From Haloarcula pellucida (GTDB lineage: Archaea > Halobacteriota > Halobacteria > Halobacteriales > Haloarculaceae), in contig NZ_BMOU01000001.1 in assembly GCF_014647235.1 (NCBI RefSeq), positions 186,001-250,000 of the forward strand: DNA of 64,000 bases, written 5' to 3'. Of the stretch, positions 43,867 through 53,445 are shown piece after piece (position 1 is the first letter of the stretch; each line of letters starts with the position of its first letter). A model generated the notes under the pieces. That model made no database searches and had not been told where the DNA came from. It worked only from the letters and a program-made list of their open reading frames with translations. A program made the position numbers and the translations under genes.

Positions 43867-45720
43867 GTGACAGCAGAGGAGCCAGCCGACGAGACGGCCG
43901 GTACGACTATCGAACTCGACGCGGTGTACGACGCCATCGACGCCGTCGGTCGGCCACATCTGACTGCGACGGAACTCTCCCGGAAGACCGACTTGACCCC
44001 CGACGAGGCCCGCGACGCCCTCGAAGCGCTCGCCGCCGACGGTGACATCCAGCGACAGGACGTCGCCGAGACGGACGCCGTCTGGTACCCGACCGACGTC
44101 GCCGAGGTGACCGACCGCGAACGGGTCGTCCTGTTTCCGGACCGCCGGGAAGTCGTCGTCGAGCACCCCGACCAGTTCACGCGGGCACAACTCTCGCAGT
44201 TCGCCCGCCTACAGGACTCCAATCGGTCGGGCGGCTACGTCTACGAGATTCGGGAAGCCGACGTCTGGGCGGCCCCCCACGAGTCGCTCGACGGATTGCT
44301 GGCGACGATGCGGGACGTTCTCGGGGAGCGCTCACCTCACCTCGAAGAGTGGGTGACGAGCCAGTGGGAACGCGCCCGGAAGTTCCGTCTCTACACGCAC
44401 GAGGACGGCTACGTCGTCCTCGAAGCCGACAGCGACGACCTGATGGGAAACGTCGCCCGGCAGAAACTCGCCGAGGACACCCTGCGGGCGCCCATCTCGG
44501 ACTCCGAGGCGTGGGTCAACGAGGACGCCACCGCCGAGGTAAAGCGCACGCTGTACGAGGCGGGCTATCCGGTCCGGGACGACCGGGAACTGGAGGAAGG
44601 CGACGCGCTGGAGATGGACCTCCTGCTCCGCCTGCGGGACTATCAGGCTGACTGGGTGGAGCGGTTCACCGAGCAGGGCTCTGGCGTGTTCGTCGGGCCA
44701 CCGGGGTCTGGCAAGACGGTGGCGGCGATGGGGACGATGGCCGCCATCGGCGGCGAGACGCTGATTCTCGTCCCCTCGCGGGAACTCGCCACGCAGTGGC
44801 ACGACGAACTCGTCCGACACACGTCGCTCTCCGACGCCGACATCGGTGAGTACCACGGCGGGACGAAGGAGATCCGCCCGGTTACCATCGCCACCTACCG
44901 CACCGCCGGGATGGACCGCCACCGGAAACTGTTCGACCAGCGCAAGTGGGGGCTCATCGTCTACGACGAGGTCCACCACGTCCCGAGCCCCATCCACCGC
45001 CGGAGCGCCGACCTCCAGACCAAACACCGCCTCGGCCTGACGGCGACGCCGACCCGCGAGAGCGACGACGAGGAGGAGATATTCACGCTCGTCGGCCCGC
45101 CCATCGGCACCGACTGGGGCAAACTGTTCGACGAGGGCTACGTCGCCGAACCCGAAGTCGAGATTCGGCTGGTCCCGTGGGGCGGGGACGGGGAGCGCTC
45201 GGAGTACGCCGCCACGTCGGGTCACGACCGGCGACAGGCCGCCGCCAGCAACACCGGCAAAGTCGACGAGATACGGTACACGCTCGCCGAACAGCCGGGC
45301 GCGAAGGCGCTGGTGTTCGTCGAGTATCTGGACCAAGGCGAGGCCATCAGCGAGGCCATCGACGCGCCCTTCATCAGCGGCGAGACCCCCCACGCCCAGC
45401 GGGAGCGACTGTTCGACGAGTTCCGTCGGAGCGAACGTGACACGCTGGTCGTCTCGCGGGTCGGCGACGAGGGAATCGACCTGCCCGACGCCGAACTCGC
45501 TGTCGTCGCCTCGGGTCTGGGCGGGTCCCGGCGGCAGGGGGCACAGCGGGCCGGGCGGACGATGCGGCCCGCGGGCGACGCGCGCATGGTCATTCTCGCC
45601 ACTCGGGGGACGACGGAGGAGGACTTCGTCCGCCGGCAGATGCGCCACCTCGCCTCGAAGGGCATCCGCGTGAACGAGACCGAGGCCGAGGCCGTCGACC
45701 CGCCCGTAGCCGAGGACTAG
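43867..45720 (+). CDS. XPB/Ssl2-type DNA repair helicase
   Basis: 617 aa with GTG start. N-terminal ~240 residues include a winged-helix-like part (AVGRPHLTATELSRKTDL) and a damage-recognition-like region. Helicase motifs: Walker A GPPGSGKT (277-284), DEVH (367-370), LTATPTR, then the second RecA domain ending in QRAGRTMRPAGDAR. Archaeal XPB homologues unwind DNA in repair, often with the nuclease Bax1. No Bax1 gene is adjacent here. Confidence 0.9.
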   Translation: MTAEEPADETAGTTIELDAVYDAIDAVGRPHLTATELSRKTDLTPDEARDALEALAADGDIQRQDVAETDAVWYPTDVAEVTDRERVVLFPDRREVVVEHPDQFTRAQLSQFARLQDSNRSGGYVYEIREADVWAAPHESLDGLLATMRDVLGERSPHLEEWVTSQWERARKFRLYTHEDGYVVLEADSDDLMGNVARQKLAEDTLRAPISDSEAWVNEDATAEVKRTLYEAGYPVRDDRELEEGDALEMDLLLRLRDYQADWVERFTEQGSGVFVGPPGSGKTVAAMGTMAAIGGETLILVPSRELATQWHDELVRHTSLSDADIGEYHGGTKEIRPVTIATYRTAGMDRHRKLFDQRKWGLIVYDEVHHVPSPIHRRSADLQTKHRLGLTATPTRESDDEEEIFTLVGPPIGTDWGKLFDEGYVAEPEVEIRLVPWGGDGERSEYAATSGHDRRQAAASNTGKVDEIRYTLAEQPGAKALVFVEYLDQGEAISEAIDAPFISGETPHAQRERLFDEFRRSERDTLVVSRVGDEGIDLPDAELAVVASGLGGSRRQGAQRAGRTMRPAGDARMVILATRGTTEEDFVRRQMRHLASKGIRVNETEAEAVDPPVAED

Positions 45721-45796
45721 CGTAACAATTGAAACGATTCACACACCGACCGCACCGCGGTCGTGCGATCGGGTGTGCATTGATTTTCAATGGCTA

Positions 45797-46408
45797 CTAT
45801 AAGGCCCGGCCCCGTACGATGGCGAACGTTCCGCCGAGTTCGTCGGGGACCTCCTCGACAGTTGTTATCTCGAATCCGGCATCTGTGAGTAACTCACGGT
45901 TCCGATCGGCGCCGTGGAAACTCCACGCCATCCGCTCGCCGGTGTCCAACCAGTCGTCGTTCTCCCCGGCCCACGCCTCGGCCCCGACCGCGACGAGCAG
46001 GTGCCCGCCCGGCCGGAGAACGCGCTCGAACTCGGCGAAGACGGCGGCGTGTTCCTCGCGGGGAACGTGGATGACCGCGTGATAGGAGACGACGGCGTCG
46101 AACGTCCCGTCACCGAACGGGAGGTGAGCGAGGTCACCCTGTACGAGTCCGGCGCTCGAGACTCGCTCGCGTGCCGTCCGCAACTGCTCGCGTGAGATAT
46201 CGAGACCGGGCACGTCGTGTCGCTCAGCGAGGACCTCGGTCGCTGGCGTACCCGCTCCACAGCCTGCATCGAGGACGAGACTCCCATCGCCGAGCGTCGA
46301 CGCGAGTCGTTCGACGAGGGCACGTTCGCGCCCCGCACCATCACGCTCGGCCGCGTACGTTGCCGCTATCTCGTCGTACCCCTCCCTCACGACGTCCCGC
46401 TGGTTCAT
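45797..46408 (-). CDS. Class I SAM-dependent methyltransferase
   Basis: 203 aa from ATG at 46408 (upstream in-frame codons are not coding-like). Motif I VLDAGCGAGTPATEVL, motif II-like GLDISREQL, FDAVVSYHAVIHVPREEH and LRPGGHLLVAVG mark a UbiE/Methyltransf_11-type Rossmann fold. Substrate not predictable. Stands alone; divergent from the zinc-ribbon gene. Confidence 0.9.
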   Translation of the reverse strand: MNQRDVVREGYDEIAATYAAERDGAGRERALVERLASTLGDGSLVLDAGCGAGTPATEVLAERHDVPGLDISREQLRTARERVSSAGLVQGDLAHLPFGDGTFDAVVSYHAVIHVPREEHAAVFAEFERVLRPGGHLLVAVGAEAWAGENDDWLDTGERMAWSFHGADRNRELLTDAGFEITTVEEVPDELGGTFAIVRGRAL

Positions 46409-46546
46409 AGCGTGGCTGGAGGAGCGGCCGATAAGTGCTTTCTGCCTATGTGAGGTCGTGTGAAATCTATCCACGTAGCGCCGCCGGGTCTGAACACCTC
46501 AGTCGCTAGAAACTGTAACTATATGTCTGTACGACCAAGCCGGGTC

Positions 46547-46729
46547 ATGGTCCCCGCTATGACCTGCCCCGACTGCGGTGCGCAGGTCGAACGGGCAGAC
46601 GACCTCGGGGCCGGCCGCCGCGTCCACCGGGTGCGTATCCACGACGACGGGAGGGTAACTGTCGCAGGCGACGAGACGGTCACACTCTGGCACTGTGCGA
46701 ACTGCGACCTCGTGGTCGGGTTCAGTTAG
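46547..46729 (+). CDS. Small zinc-ribbon protein
   Basis: 60 aa from ATG at 46547 (or 56 aa from 46559). Two cysteine pairs CPDC and CANC about 42 residues apart form a zinc ribbon around a small beta-sheet (VHRVRIHDDGRVTVAGDETVTLWHC). Such mini-proteins are common in haloarchaea, mostly unstudied. The 3' end overlaps the convergent folCP gene by 8 bp. Confidence 0.65.
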   Translation: MVPAMTCPDCGAQVERADDLGAGRRVHRVRIHDDGRVTVAGDETVTLWHCANCDLVVGFS

Positions 46730-49163
46730 TGTCGAAGCGCTCGGGGTCACGGACCGCCTCGGCGACGTTGACGGCAGCGGCGTTCTCCGCCACGTCGTGG
46801 ACCCGGACGACGTCGGCCCCGCGTTCGGCCGCGAGCGTCGTCCCCGCGATGGTCGCCTCCAGACAGTCGCCCGGATCCTCGCCGACGAGGCCGAACAGCG
46901 ACTTGTGGGAGTGACCGACCAGAATCGGACAGCCCAGCGCCCGGAACTCCGCCAGTCGGTCCAGTAGTTCGAAGCTCTCGACGGCCGATTTCCCGAAGCC
47001 GATGCCGGGGTCGACGAGAATCTGCTCGCGGTCCAGTCCGGCCTTCTCGGCCAGCAACACCCGTTCGGTCAACTGGTCGATGCAGTCCTCGACGACGTCG
47101 TCGTAGTGGATGTCGCTGTCGGGGTCGACCGGCGTCTCGATGGAGTGCATCACGACGACGGGGACGTCGCGCTCGGCGGCGACCAGTCGCATCTCGGGGT
47201 CTTCGAGGCCGGAGACGTCGTTGAGGATGTCCGCACCGGCGTCGAGTGCCGCACGCGCCACCTCGGCCTTCCGCGTGTCGACGGAGACGTGGACGTCCAT
47301 CTGGGCGAGGGCCTCGACGACCGGGACGACGCGGTCTCTCTCTTCGTCGGCCGGGACGACGTCCGCCCCCGGCCGGGTGGACTCGCCGCCGACGTCGAGG
47401 ATGTCCGCGCCGTCTGCGATCATCTGCTCGGCGCGGGCGACGGCGTCCTCGACGGCGTTGTACTCCCCGCCGTCGTGAAACGAGTCCGGCGTGATGTTGA
47501 GGATGCCCATGACGGCGGTGCCGTCCTCCCACGGATAGCCACGCGCGTCGTCCTGCTGCTGGATGTCCAGCGCCTCGCGAAGTTCGTCGGCGAACGTCGA
47601 GAGGCCGTAGGGCTGGCCGTCGAGTTTGTCGGCCAGCCGTCGGTACTGGGCCATCGTCGCCATCGTGACGACGTCGACGCGCTCCTCGTCCTGATCGTTC
47701 AGCCCGGAGATGGCACACTCACCGCCCAGCGACAGCAGTTCCTCCTTGAGGTACTGGGCCTGCCGCGGTTGGACGCGAGTTCGGAGGACGCGGTGGACGC
47801 CCTTCCCGCGCATCCGCCACGCGCCGGCGTCGGTGACGTGGGCGGCCTTGATAGTCTCGCGGGACTCCGAGACCGAGTCGACGCGTTTGGGAACCATCGC
47901 GCGCGCCCAGCGCGTACGGGCCTCCCGGACCGCGTAGAGCGACCCGGTGACGAGGACGGCGTCGCCGTCGTCGGCCGCGTCGAGCGCCACCCCGAGCGCA
48001 CCGGCCACGTCGTGGCGCGTCTCGACGTCCGCATCGGTTGCGGACCGGAACGCCTCGGCGACGACCGCCGGGCTCTCGGCCCGGTCGACGTTCGGTTCAC
48101 AGGCGACGGCGTGGTCGGCCGCCGACAGCGCCTCGGCGGCGCCCACGTGGTCCTTATCCACCATCGCACCGACGACGATGTGCAGGTCGTCGTAGTCGAA
48201 CGAGTCGAGCGTCTCGACGGTGCGTTCGAGGCCACCGGGGTTGTGTGCGCCGTCGAGGACGACCAGTGGGTCCTCGCCCATCACCTCGAAGCGGCCGGGC
48301 CAGTGGGCGTTTCGCAGGCCGCGTTCGAGGTCCGCCTGTGTCACGTCGGCGACCTGCCGGACGAGCGTCGCCGCGATACCGGCGTTGTGGGCCTGATGCT
48401 CGCCAAGCAGGGGGAGGTGGGTGTCGACGTGCCAGTCCGGGCCGTCGACGGTGACCGCACCTTCGAGGCCGTCGCGACCGCCGTAGGTGACGGTCACGTC
48501 GGCATCGTCGCCGCCGCCGACGGTCACCACGTCGCCGGCCTGTTCGCGGACCGCGGCGAGGGCGTCGCCCGTCGCCCCGGTGACCAGCGGCGCGTCGTCG
48601 GGCGCGACGTGGGCCTTGTCGCGGGCGATTTCCTCGACGGTATCCCCGAGGATGTGCGTGTGCTCTAGCGTGACCGACGTCACGGCGCTGGCGACGGGGT
48701 TGACGACGCTGGTGGCGTCGTATCGCCCGCCGATGCCGACTTCCAGTACCGCGACGTCGACGTCCTGTCGGTCGAACTCCCAGAGGGCGAAGGCGGTCAG
48801 CGTCTCGAAGAAGGTCGGTGACTCCCCGTTGGCACCCCGTTCGGTGACGTACGGTTCGACCGCCTCGACGAACTCGACGAGCGCGGCCTCGGGTACCTTC
48901 CGTCCGTTGACTCTGATGCGTTCGCGTACGTCGTCGAGATGCGGCGAGGTGTAGAGGCCGACGTCCAGTCCGGCCTCCCGGAGGGCGCGCTCGACCATCC
49001 GGGCGGTCGAGCCCTTCCCGTTAGAGCCGGCGATCTGGACACAGCGAAGACCCTCGTGTGGGTCGTCGATATCGGACAACAGGCCCCGCGTGGCGTCGGT
49101 GCCGGCCCGTGACGCGAACCGGCGCAACTCGAAGAGGAAGTTCGCGGCCTCGTGGAACTCCAT
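46722..49163 (-). CDS. folCP: Fused dihydrofolate/folylpolyglutamate synthase and dihydropteroate synthase
   Basis: 813 aa from ATG at 49163. Residues ~1-410 are FolC: P-loop GSNGKGSTARM, VGIGGRYDATSVV, and the Mur-ligase-like C-terminal domain (LDGAHNPGGLERTVE). About 110 residues follow without clear assignment (roughly 425-535, GKGVHRVLRTRVQPRQAQYL...), then FolP: GILNITPDSFHDGG, DVGGESTRPGA, SVDTRKAEVA, NDVSG, DPGIGFGKS, GHSHKS. It makes dihydropteroate and adds glutamate. As I recall, the linker in haloarchaeal fusions was proposed to have dihydrofolate-reductase activity. Confidence 0.95.
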   Translation of the reverse strand: MEFHEAANFLFELRRFASRAGTDATRGLLSDIDDPHEGLRCVQIAGSNGKGSTARMVERALREAGLDVGLYTSPHLDDVRERIRVNGRKVPEAALVEFVEAVEPYVTERGANGESPTFFETLTAFALWEFDRQDVDVAVLEVGIGGRYDATSVVNPVASAVTSVTLEHTHILGDTVEEIARDKAHVAPDDAPLVTGATGDALAAVREQAGDVVTVGGGDDADVTVTYGGRDGLEGAVTVDGPDWHVDTHLPLLGEHQAHNAGIAATLVRQVADVTQADLERGLRNAHWPGRFEVMGEDPLVVLDGAHNPGGLERTVETLDSFDYDDLHIVVGAMVDKDHVGAAEALSAADHAVACEPNVDRAESPAVVAEAFRSATDADVETRHDVAGALGVALDAADDGDAVLVTGSLYAVREARTRWARAMVPKRVDSVSESRETIKAAHVTDAGAWRMRGKGVHRVLRTRVQPRQAQYLKEELLSLGGECAISGLNDQDEERVDVVTMATMAQYRRLADKLDGQPYGLSTFADELREALDIQQQDDARGYPWEDGTAVMGILNITPDSFHDGGEYNAVEDAVARAEQMIADGADILDVGGESTRPGADVVPADEERDRVVPVVEALAQMDVHVSVDTRKAEVARAALDAGADILNDVSGLEDPEMRLVAAERDVPVVVMHSIETPVDPDSDIHYDDVVEDCIDQLTERVLLAEKAGLDREQILVDPGIGFGKSAVESFELLDRLAEFRALGCPILVGHSHKSLFGLVGEDPGDCLEATIAGTTLAAERGADVVRVHDVAENAAAVNVAEAVRDPERFDTN

Positions 49164-49259
49164 GCCCGGAGTATCGGAGCCGCGCGCTTTAGCCTGTCGG
49201 ACCGGTGTACGCATCGAGCGAGGCCGCCAACTCGGCCGAGCGCCGTCGCCAACAGGCCC

Positions 49260-50015
49260 CTACTGCTCGTCTCGCCTGTCGTCCTGTATCCACCGGACGA
49301 CGGCCCCGCTCACCGCGAGGAAAGCCACGCCGAGCAACGGCGCGACGTCGACGGACCCACCGGGCCGCGGGGTCGGTTCGTCGGCCGTCTCCGCGTCGCC
49401 GCTCTCGGACTCGGTCTGCCGGTCGCGCGCGTCCTTCGTGGCCCACTCGACGTTCGAGCGGTCCTCGGTCCGTCCGTTCGGTTCGGCGTCCTCAGGCGTC
49501 GGTTCCTCGTCGAGGACGGTACTGGCGACGGACTCGCCGCGTTCGGCCGACGAGTCTTCGGGGGCTGGTGTCTCGTGGACGCCCTCAGTTTCCGGACTCG
49601 ACTCGACGGCCGCCGTCTCCTCGTCGGACGGCTCTGCCGTCGGTCGGTCGACCCTCGTCGTCGGCGGTGGTGTCTCCCCACCCGCGAGGGACTCGTCGTC
49701 GCCACCGTCACGTCGGCGGTACCACCAGATACCGACCGTTGCAATCCCGAGGAGGACCAGCGAGACGCCGACTCCCAGTAGCCCCCACTCACGGAGTGCC
49801 GACGGCGCTTCCGCCTCGGTCCCTGTGTCGGCGTCCGGGCCGCACTCTGTCTCCGCCGTGGTGTCCCGACTGCCTGCGGGCGCAGTCCCTGCGACCGCCT
49901 CGTCGGCCACCGTCGACGCCTCGGCCTCGGCGACGGCGACGCCGGGAACCGCGTCCAGTACCCGCGCGACGACGCCGGCGTCCACGTCGACACGGAGAAT
50001 CGTGTAGTCGCCCAT
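49260..50015 (-). CDS. Haloarchaeal single-TM protein with long acidic region
   Basis: 251 aa from ATG at 50015. A short N-terminal folded piece (YTILRVDVDAGVVARVLDAVPG), a membrane helix at ~77-97 (WGLLGVGVSLVLLGIATVGIWWY), a long Glu/Asp/Thr/Pro-rich disordered stretch, and a C-terminal hydrophobic segment (~226-243). Disordered acidic regions of this kind are common in halophiles. No family recognised. Confidence 0.65.
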   Translation of the reverse strand: MGDYTILRVDVDAGVVARVLDAVPGVAVAEAEASTVADEAVAGTAPAGSRDTTAETECGPDADTGTEAEAPSALREWGLLGVGVSLVLLGIATVGIWWYRRRDGGDDESLAGGETPPPTTRVDRPTAEPSDEETAAVESSPETEGVHETPAPEDSSAERGESVASTVLDEEPTPEDAEPNGRTEDRSNVEWATKDARDRQTESESGDAETADEPTPRPGGSVDVAPLLGVAFLAVSGAVVRWIQDDRRDEQ

Positions 50016-50093
50016 ACCACGAACGACGGCCGGACGTGATTTAAATCCGCGTGACCGCGGGCCGGAGCCATCCGCCGGCCGGCGACTGAGTCG

Positions 50094-50645
50094 CTACGTC
50101 TCCGTTTCGACCTCTCGGTCGTCGGCGAGGTCACGCTGTTTGGCCGCGTCGACGGCACTCTCGCGCGTGGTCTCGACGGGACCGGACCCTGCCCGTCCGT
50201 CCTCGTCCAGTAACGTCTGTAGCTCCGCTTCGAGTTCCGCCTCCGAGAGGTCCCCGTCGACGTAGCGTTCGGTGAGTTCGGCGCGCCGCGCTTCGACGGA
50301 CGGTTCGAACCGGTCGCCGAGGCCGAGTGCGGCGAGCGGCGGCAGGGCCGACTCGACGCGATGGAAGAAATCGGCCGCGCGCTGGCTTTTGGGCATCGAC
50401 GCTCGACTGGCGAGTTCCGAGAGGAGCGCGGCGAGACAGACCACGTCGAGGCCGGCGAGGACGAGCGTCCCGAGAATCCACGCGGCGACGATACCCAGAA
50501 TCGGGCCCCCGGTCACGAGCGTCGACAGCGTCGCGACGAGACCCACGACGGCGACGCCGACGGCGCCCAGCGTCGACAGGACGACGCCGGCAAACAGTAG
50601 CCAGTGGCGGTTTTCCGAGACCCAGTTCACAGTCCCACTAGTCAC
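50094..50645 (-). CDS. Membrane protein with SHOCT-like C-terminal motif
   Basis: 183 aa, GTG start at 50645. Two or three helices in the first 75 residues (LLFAGVVLSTLGAVGVAVVGL, PILGIVAAWILGTLVLAGL), then a helical cytosolic part that ends in RRAELTERYVDGDLSEAELEAEL, close to the SHOCT motif that often sits at the C-terminus of membrane proteins and may mediate oligomerisation. It lies 24 nt past the FNT-family gene and is likely co-transcribed. Confidence 0.7.
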   Translation of the reverse strand: MTSGTVNWVSENRHWLLFAGVVLSTLGAVGVAVVGLVATLSTLVTGGPILGIVAAWILGTLVLAGLDVVCLAALLSELASRASMPKSQRAADFFHRVESALPPLAALGLGDRFEPSVEARRAELTERYVDGDLSEAELEAELQTLLDEDGRAGSGPVETTRESAVDAAKQRDLADDREVETET

Positions 50646-50669
50646 AGACGGGGCATATGGGTTTGGTCA

Positions 50670-51626
50670 TCAGTCCCTGTCGTGTCCGTTGACGGGAACG
50701 TATGACCGACCAGAATCGGAGAAGCCGCCAAGCACCCACTCGCGAACCGTGAGCCGGCTTTTCTTTCCGGCCTCGCGGGCCGATGCCAGCCGCCGTTCGG
50801 TCGTCTGGAAGTAGTTGACGACAGTGACCAACACGACGCCGCCGATAGAGTTGCCCAGCAGGACGGGGACGACGAACTGCGAGACGCCGACCCAGAGCGC
50901 GAGTTCGCCGTTGAAGACGAGATACAGCATCTCCGTCGCGGAGACGACGACGTGATAGAGGTTCCCGAACGGGATAGCGAGAAACGAGACGTACACGAGC
51001 GCCAGTCGCGAGATGCTGTCGCGAAGCGAGTAGTCGACCCAGACGACGCCGGCGACTATGAGGCCGGCGAACACCGCTTTCGAGAACAGCGTCCACCAGG
51101 GCGTCTCGATGGCCTTCTGTGCGAACCCCTCTGCCGCCGAGGCCGCCGCCGGCGAGAGCACGCCGGTCGAGGAGAGCGCGAGCGCACCGAGCAACCCGCC
51201 CGCGAGGTTGGCGAGGAGGACGAGTCCCCAGATGCGCATCAACGACGGCAGACTCGCCAGCCGTTCGAGGGTCAGTGCGACCGGCGGCAACGTGTTCTCG
51301 GTGTACAACTGGTAGTCCCCGAGGATGATGAAGACGAACCCGAGCGGGTAAAGCAGCGCGCTCAGAACCGGGTCGCCGTCCGTCGACGCGTACAGCGACG
51401 CGTACAGCAGGAACGTGACGGTGATGGCAAACCCCGCGGCAAGTCCGCTGAAGAACAGTTCCCGCGTGGTGGCGGTTATCTCTTCGTCTGCCGCGACGAC
51501 GATACGCTGGAATATTTCGTCGGCCGAGAACCTGTCGCGGATGGTGTGCCCACCCGCCGGCGCGCCACTCTGTGAGACGTCGACGGCGTCACGGACCGCC
51601 GTTTCCCGGTCAGTATCGTCCGACAT
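50670..51626 (-). CDS. Formate/nitrite transporter (FNT) family protein
   Basis: 318 aa with six helices in the FNT arrangement and a ~40-residue acidic N-terminal extension as in YfdC-type members. GFAITVTFLLYAS, LANLAGGLLGALA, IPFGNLYHVVVSATEM and LLGNSIGGVVLVTVVNYF correspond to family pore segments. FNT proteins are pentameric channels for small monovalent anions such as formate, nitrite or hydrosulfide; which one is unknown here. Confidence 0.88.
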   Translation of the reverse strand: MSDDTDRETAVRDAVDVSQSGAPAGGHTIRDRFSADEIFQRIVVAADEEITATTRELFFSGLAAGFAITVTFLLYASLYASTDGDPVLSALLYPLGFVFIILGDYQLYTENTLPPVALTLERLASLPSLMRIWGLVLLANLAGGLLGALALSSTGVLSPAAASAAEGFAQKAIETPWWTLFSKAVFAGLIVAGVVWVDYSLRDSISRLALVYVSFLAIPFGNLYHVVVSATEMLYLVFNGELALWVGVSQFVVPVLLGNSIGGVVLVTVVNYFQTTERRLASAREAGKKSRLTVREWVLGGFSDSGRSYVPVNGHDRD

Positions 51627-51719
51627 AGATCCACGGTTTACGACCGCTTTTGAAGCCTCTTTCGGGACGCTCCCGGCCGCGTCCGAACCACCGACGGCAC
51701 ACGCACCCGCCGTCCGTCG

Positions 51720-53300
51720 TCAGTCGTGTCTGAACGACCGCTGGCCGGTGAACACCATCGCGATGTCGTGTTCGTCGGCCGCCTCGATGACGCTCTCGTC
51801 GTTCTTCGACCCGCCGGGCTGGATGACCGCCTCGATGCCGGCCTCGGCGGCGTGTTCGATACCGTCCGGGAACGGGAAGAAGGCGTCCGAGGCCATCACG
51901 GCGCCCTCAGCGTCCTTGCCCTCGGCGTGTTCCTCGGCTTTCATCGCCGCGAGTCGGACGGCGTCGACGCGGGACACTTGCCCCATGCCGATGCCGACCG
52001 TCTCGGTGCCCTTCGCGAAGAGGATGCCGTTCGACTTCACGTGTTTCAGCGTGTGCCACGCGAACAGCATCGACGCGATCTGCTCGTCGGTCGGCTCCCG
52101 CTCGGTGACGACTTCGAGGTCCTCGGCCGTGAGGTGCTGGGTGTCCCGTTCCTGCACGAGGCGGCCGCCGACGAGGGGCTTCTCGGTCAGCGTGTCCGTG
52201 ACCTCGAAGTTGTCAGTCACTTCGAGGACGCGGAGGTTCTCCTTCTGGCAGAGGACGTCGAGTGCCGCGTCGGTGTAGCCCGGCGCGACGACGACTTCCT
52301 TGAACGAGTCGATGATCTGTTCGGCGGTGGCGGCGTCACACTCGCGGTTGAGCGCGACGATGCCGCCGAACGCGCTCATCGGGTCCGTCGAGAGGGCCTT
52401 CTCGTAGGCGTCCGAAAGCGTATCGGCCGTCGCACAGCCCGCGGGGTTGGTGTGCTTGATGACGGCCGCCGCTGGCTCCTCGAACTCCTTGATGAGGTTC
52501 AGCGCGCCGTCGGCGTCGTTGTAGTTGTTGTACGACAGGCCCTTCGCGCCCTCGTTCAACTGGTCGGCGTGGACGACGCTGGCCTCCGAAACCGTCGTGT
52601 CGGCGTACAGCGCGGCGTCCTGATGGGGGTTCTCCCCGTAGCGGAGGTCGGCCGCCCGGTCGTCGGAGACCAACCGGCGTGCGGGGAAGGATCCGCCCTC
52701 GTCACCCTCGACGTCGACGGTCCCGCTCTCCCAGTCGATATCGACGCGGCCCTCGGCGAACCACTTGACGACGCGGGGATAGGCCGTGAACTCGCCCTCG
52801 TAGAGGACGCGCTCTTTCAGGTCCTCCTCGTCGTCGCCCTCGAAGACCGGGATGGGTTCCTGCGTGACGATGGGGCCGCCGTCGACCGTCTCGTCGACGA
52901 CGTGGACGGTACAGCCCGTCACCTTCACGCCCGCTTCGACGACCTGCTCGTGGGTGTCCTTCCCGGGGAAGTTCGGCAGGAGCGACGGGTGGACGTTCAG
53001 CGTCGTCGGCGCGCCCTCCAGGAACGTCTCACTGAGGATTCGCATGTAGCCGTCCAGCGTCACGAGGTCGAAGTCGTACTCCGAGAGCGCGTCGAGGACG
53101 CGCTCTTCGTGGGCCTCGCGGGCCTCGTCGGCCTCGCGTTCGACGACTTCCGTCGGGATACCGCGTTCGGCGGCGGCCTCCAGAACAGGCGCGTCGGCGT
53201 CGTTCGTCAGCACGACGGCGAATTCCGCCCCGCCCGGGGCGCGGTCCGCGATGTTCATCAGGTTCCGGCCACGGTTGCTGGCCATACCGGCGAGTTTCAT
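51720..53300 (-). CDS. purH: PurN-PurH fusion: GAR transformylase plus AICAR transformylase
   Basis: 526 aa from ATG at 53300. Residues ~1-190 are a PurN-type glycinamide ribonucleotide formyltransferase with the catalytic Asn/His in LNVHPSLLPNFPG and Asp in TVHVVDETVDGG. Residues ~205-526 are AICAR transformylase (LRYGENPHQDAALY, catalytic Lys-His in VIKHTNPAGCA, DAFFPFPDGIE, PGGSKNDESVI). The IMP cyclohydrolase half normally fused to PurH is absent; archaea usually use PurO for that step. It catalyses the two formyl-transfer steps of purine synthesis. purB lies 1.8 kb to the right. Confidence 0.94.
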   Translation of the reverse strand: MKLAGMASNRGRNLMNIADRAPGGAEFAVVLTNDADAPVLEAAAERGIPTEVVEREADEAREAHEERVLDALSEYDFDLVTLDGYMRILSETFLEGAPTTLNVHPSLLPNFPGKDTHEQVVEAGVKVTGCTVHVVDETVDGGPIVTQEPIPVFEGDDEEDLKERVLYEGEFTAYPRVVKWFAEGRVDIDWESGTVDVEGDEGGSFPARRLVSDDRAADLRYGENPHQDAALYADTTVSEASVVHADQLNEGAKGLSYNNYNDADGALNLIKEFEEPAAAVIKHTNPAGCATADTLSDAYEKALSTDPMSAFGGIVALNRECDAATAEQIIDSFKEVVVAPGYTDAALDVLCQKENLRVLEVTDNFEVTDTLTEKPLVGGRLVQERDTQHLTAEDLEVVTEREPTDEQIASMLFAWHTLKHVKSNGILFAKGTETVGIGMGQVSRVDAVRLAAMKAEEHAEGKDAEGAVMASDAFFPFPDGIEHAAEAGIEAVIQPGGSKNDESVIEAADEHDIAMVFTGQRSFRHD

Positions 53301-53445
53301 ACCTGAGTGGCGGGTGGGGCCGTGCAAAGTAGTTGCGAAACGAACGCTGAGCGTATGAACACGACGGACACGGGCGTCGTTGTCACACGCACCGAGTCGG
53401 TGCCGTGTCGATGTTCCTTTGTAGCCGGCCCGTTCAGTCGCGGGT

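Noticed and set aside
46722-48668. Long plus-strand open frame opposite folCP
   Set aside because: Composition (Arg/Val/Gly-rich) and complete overlap with a well-supported gene mark it as antisense shadow.
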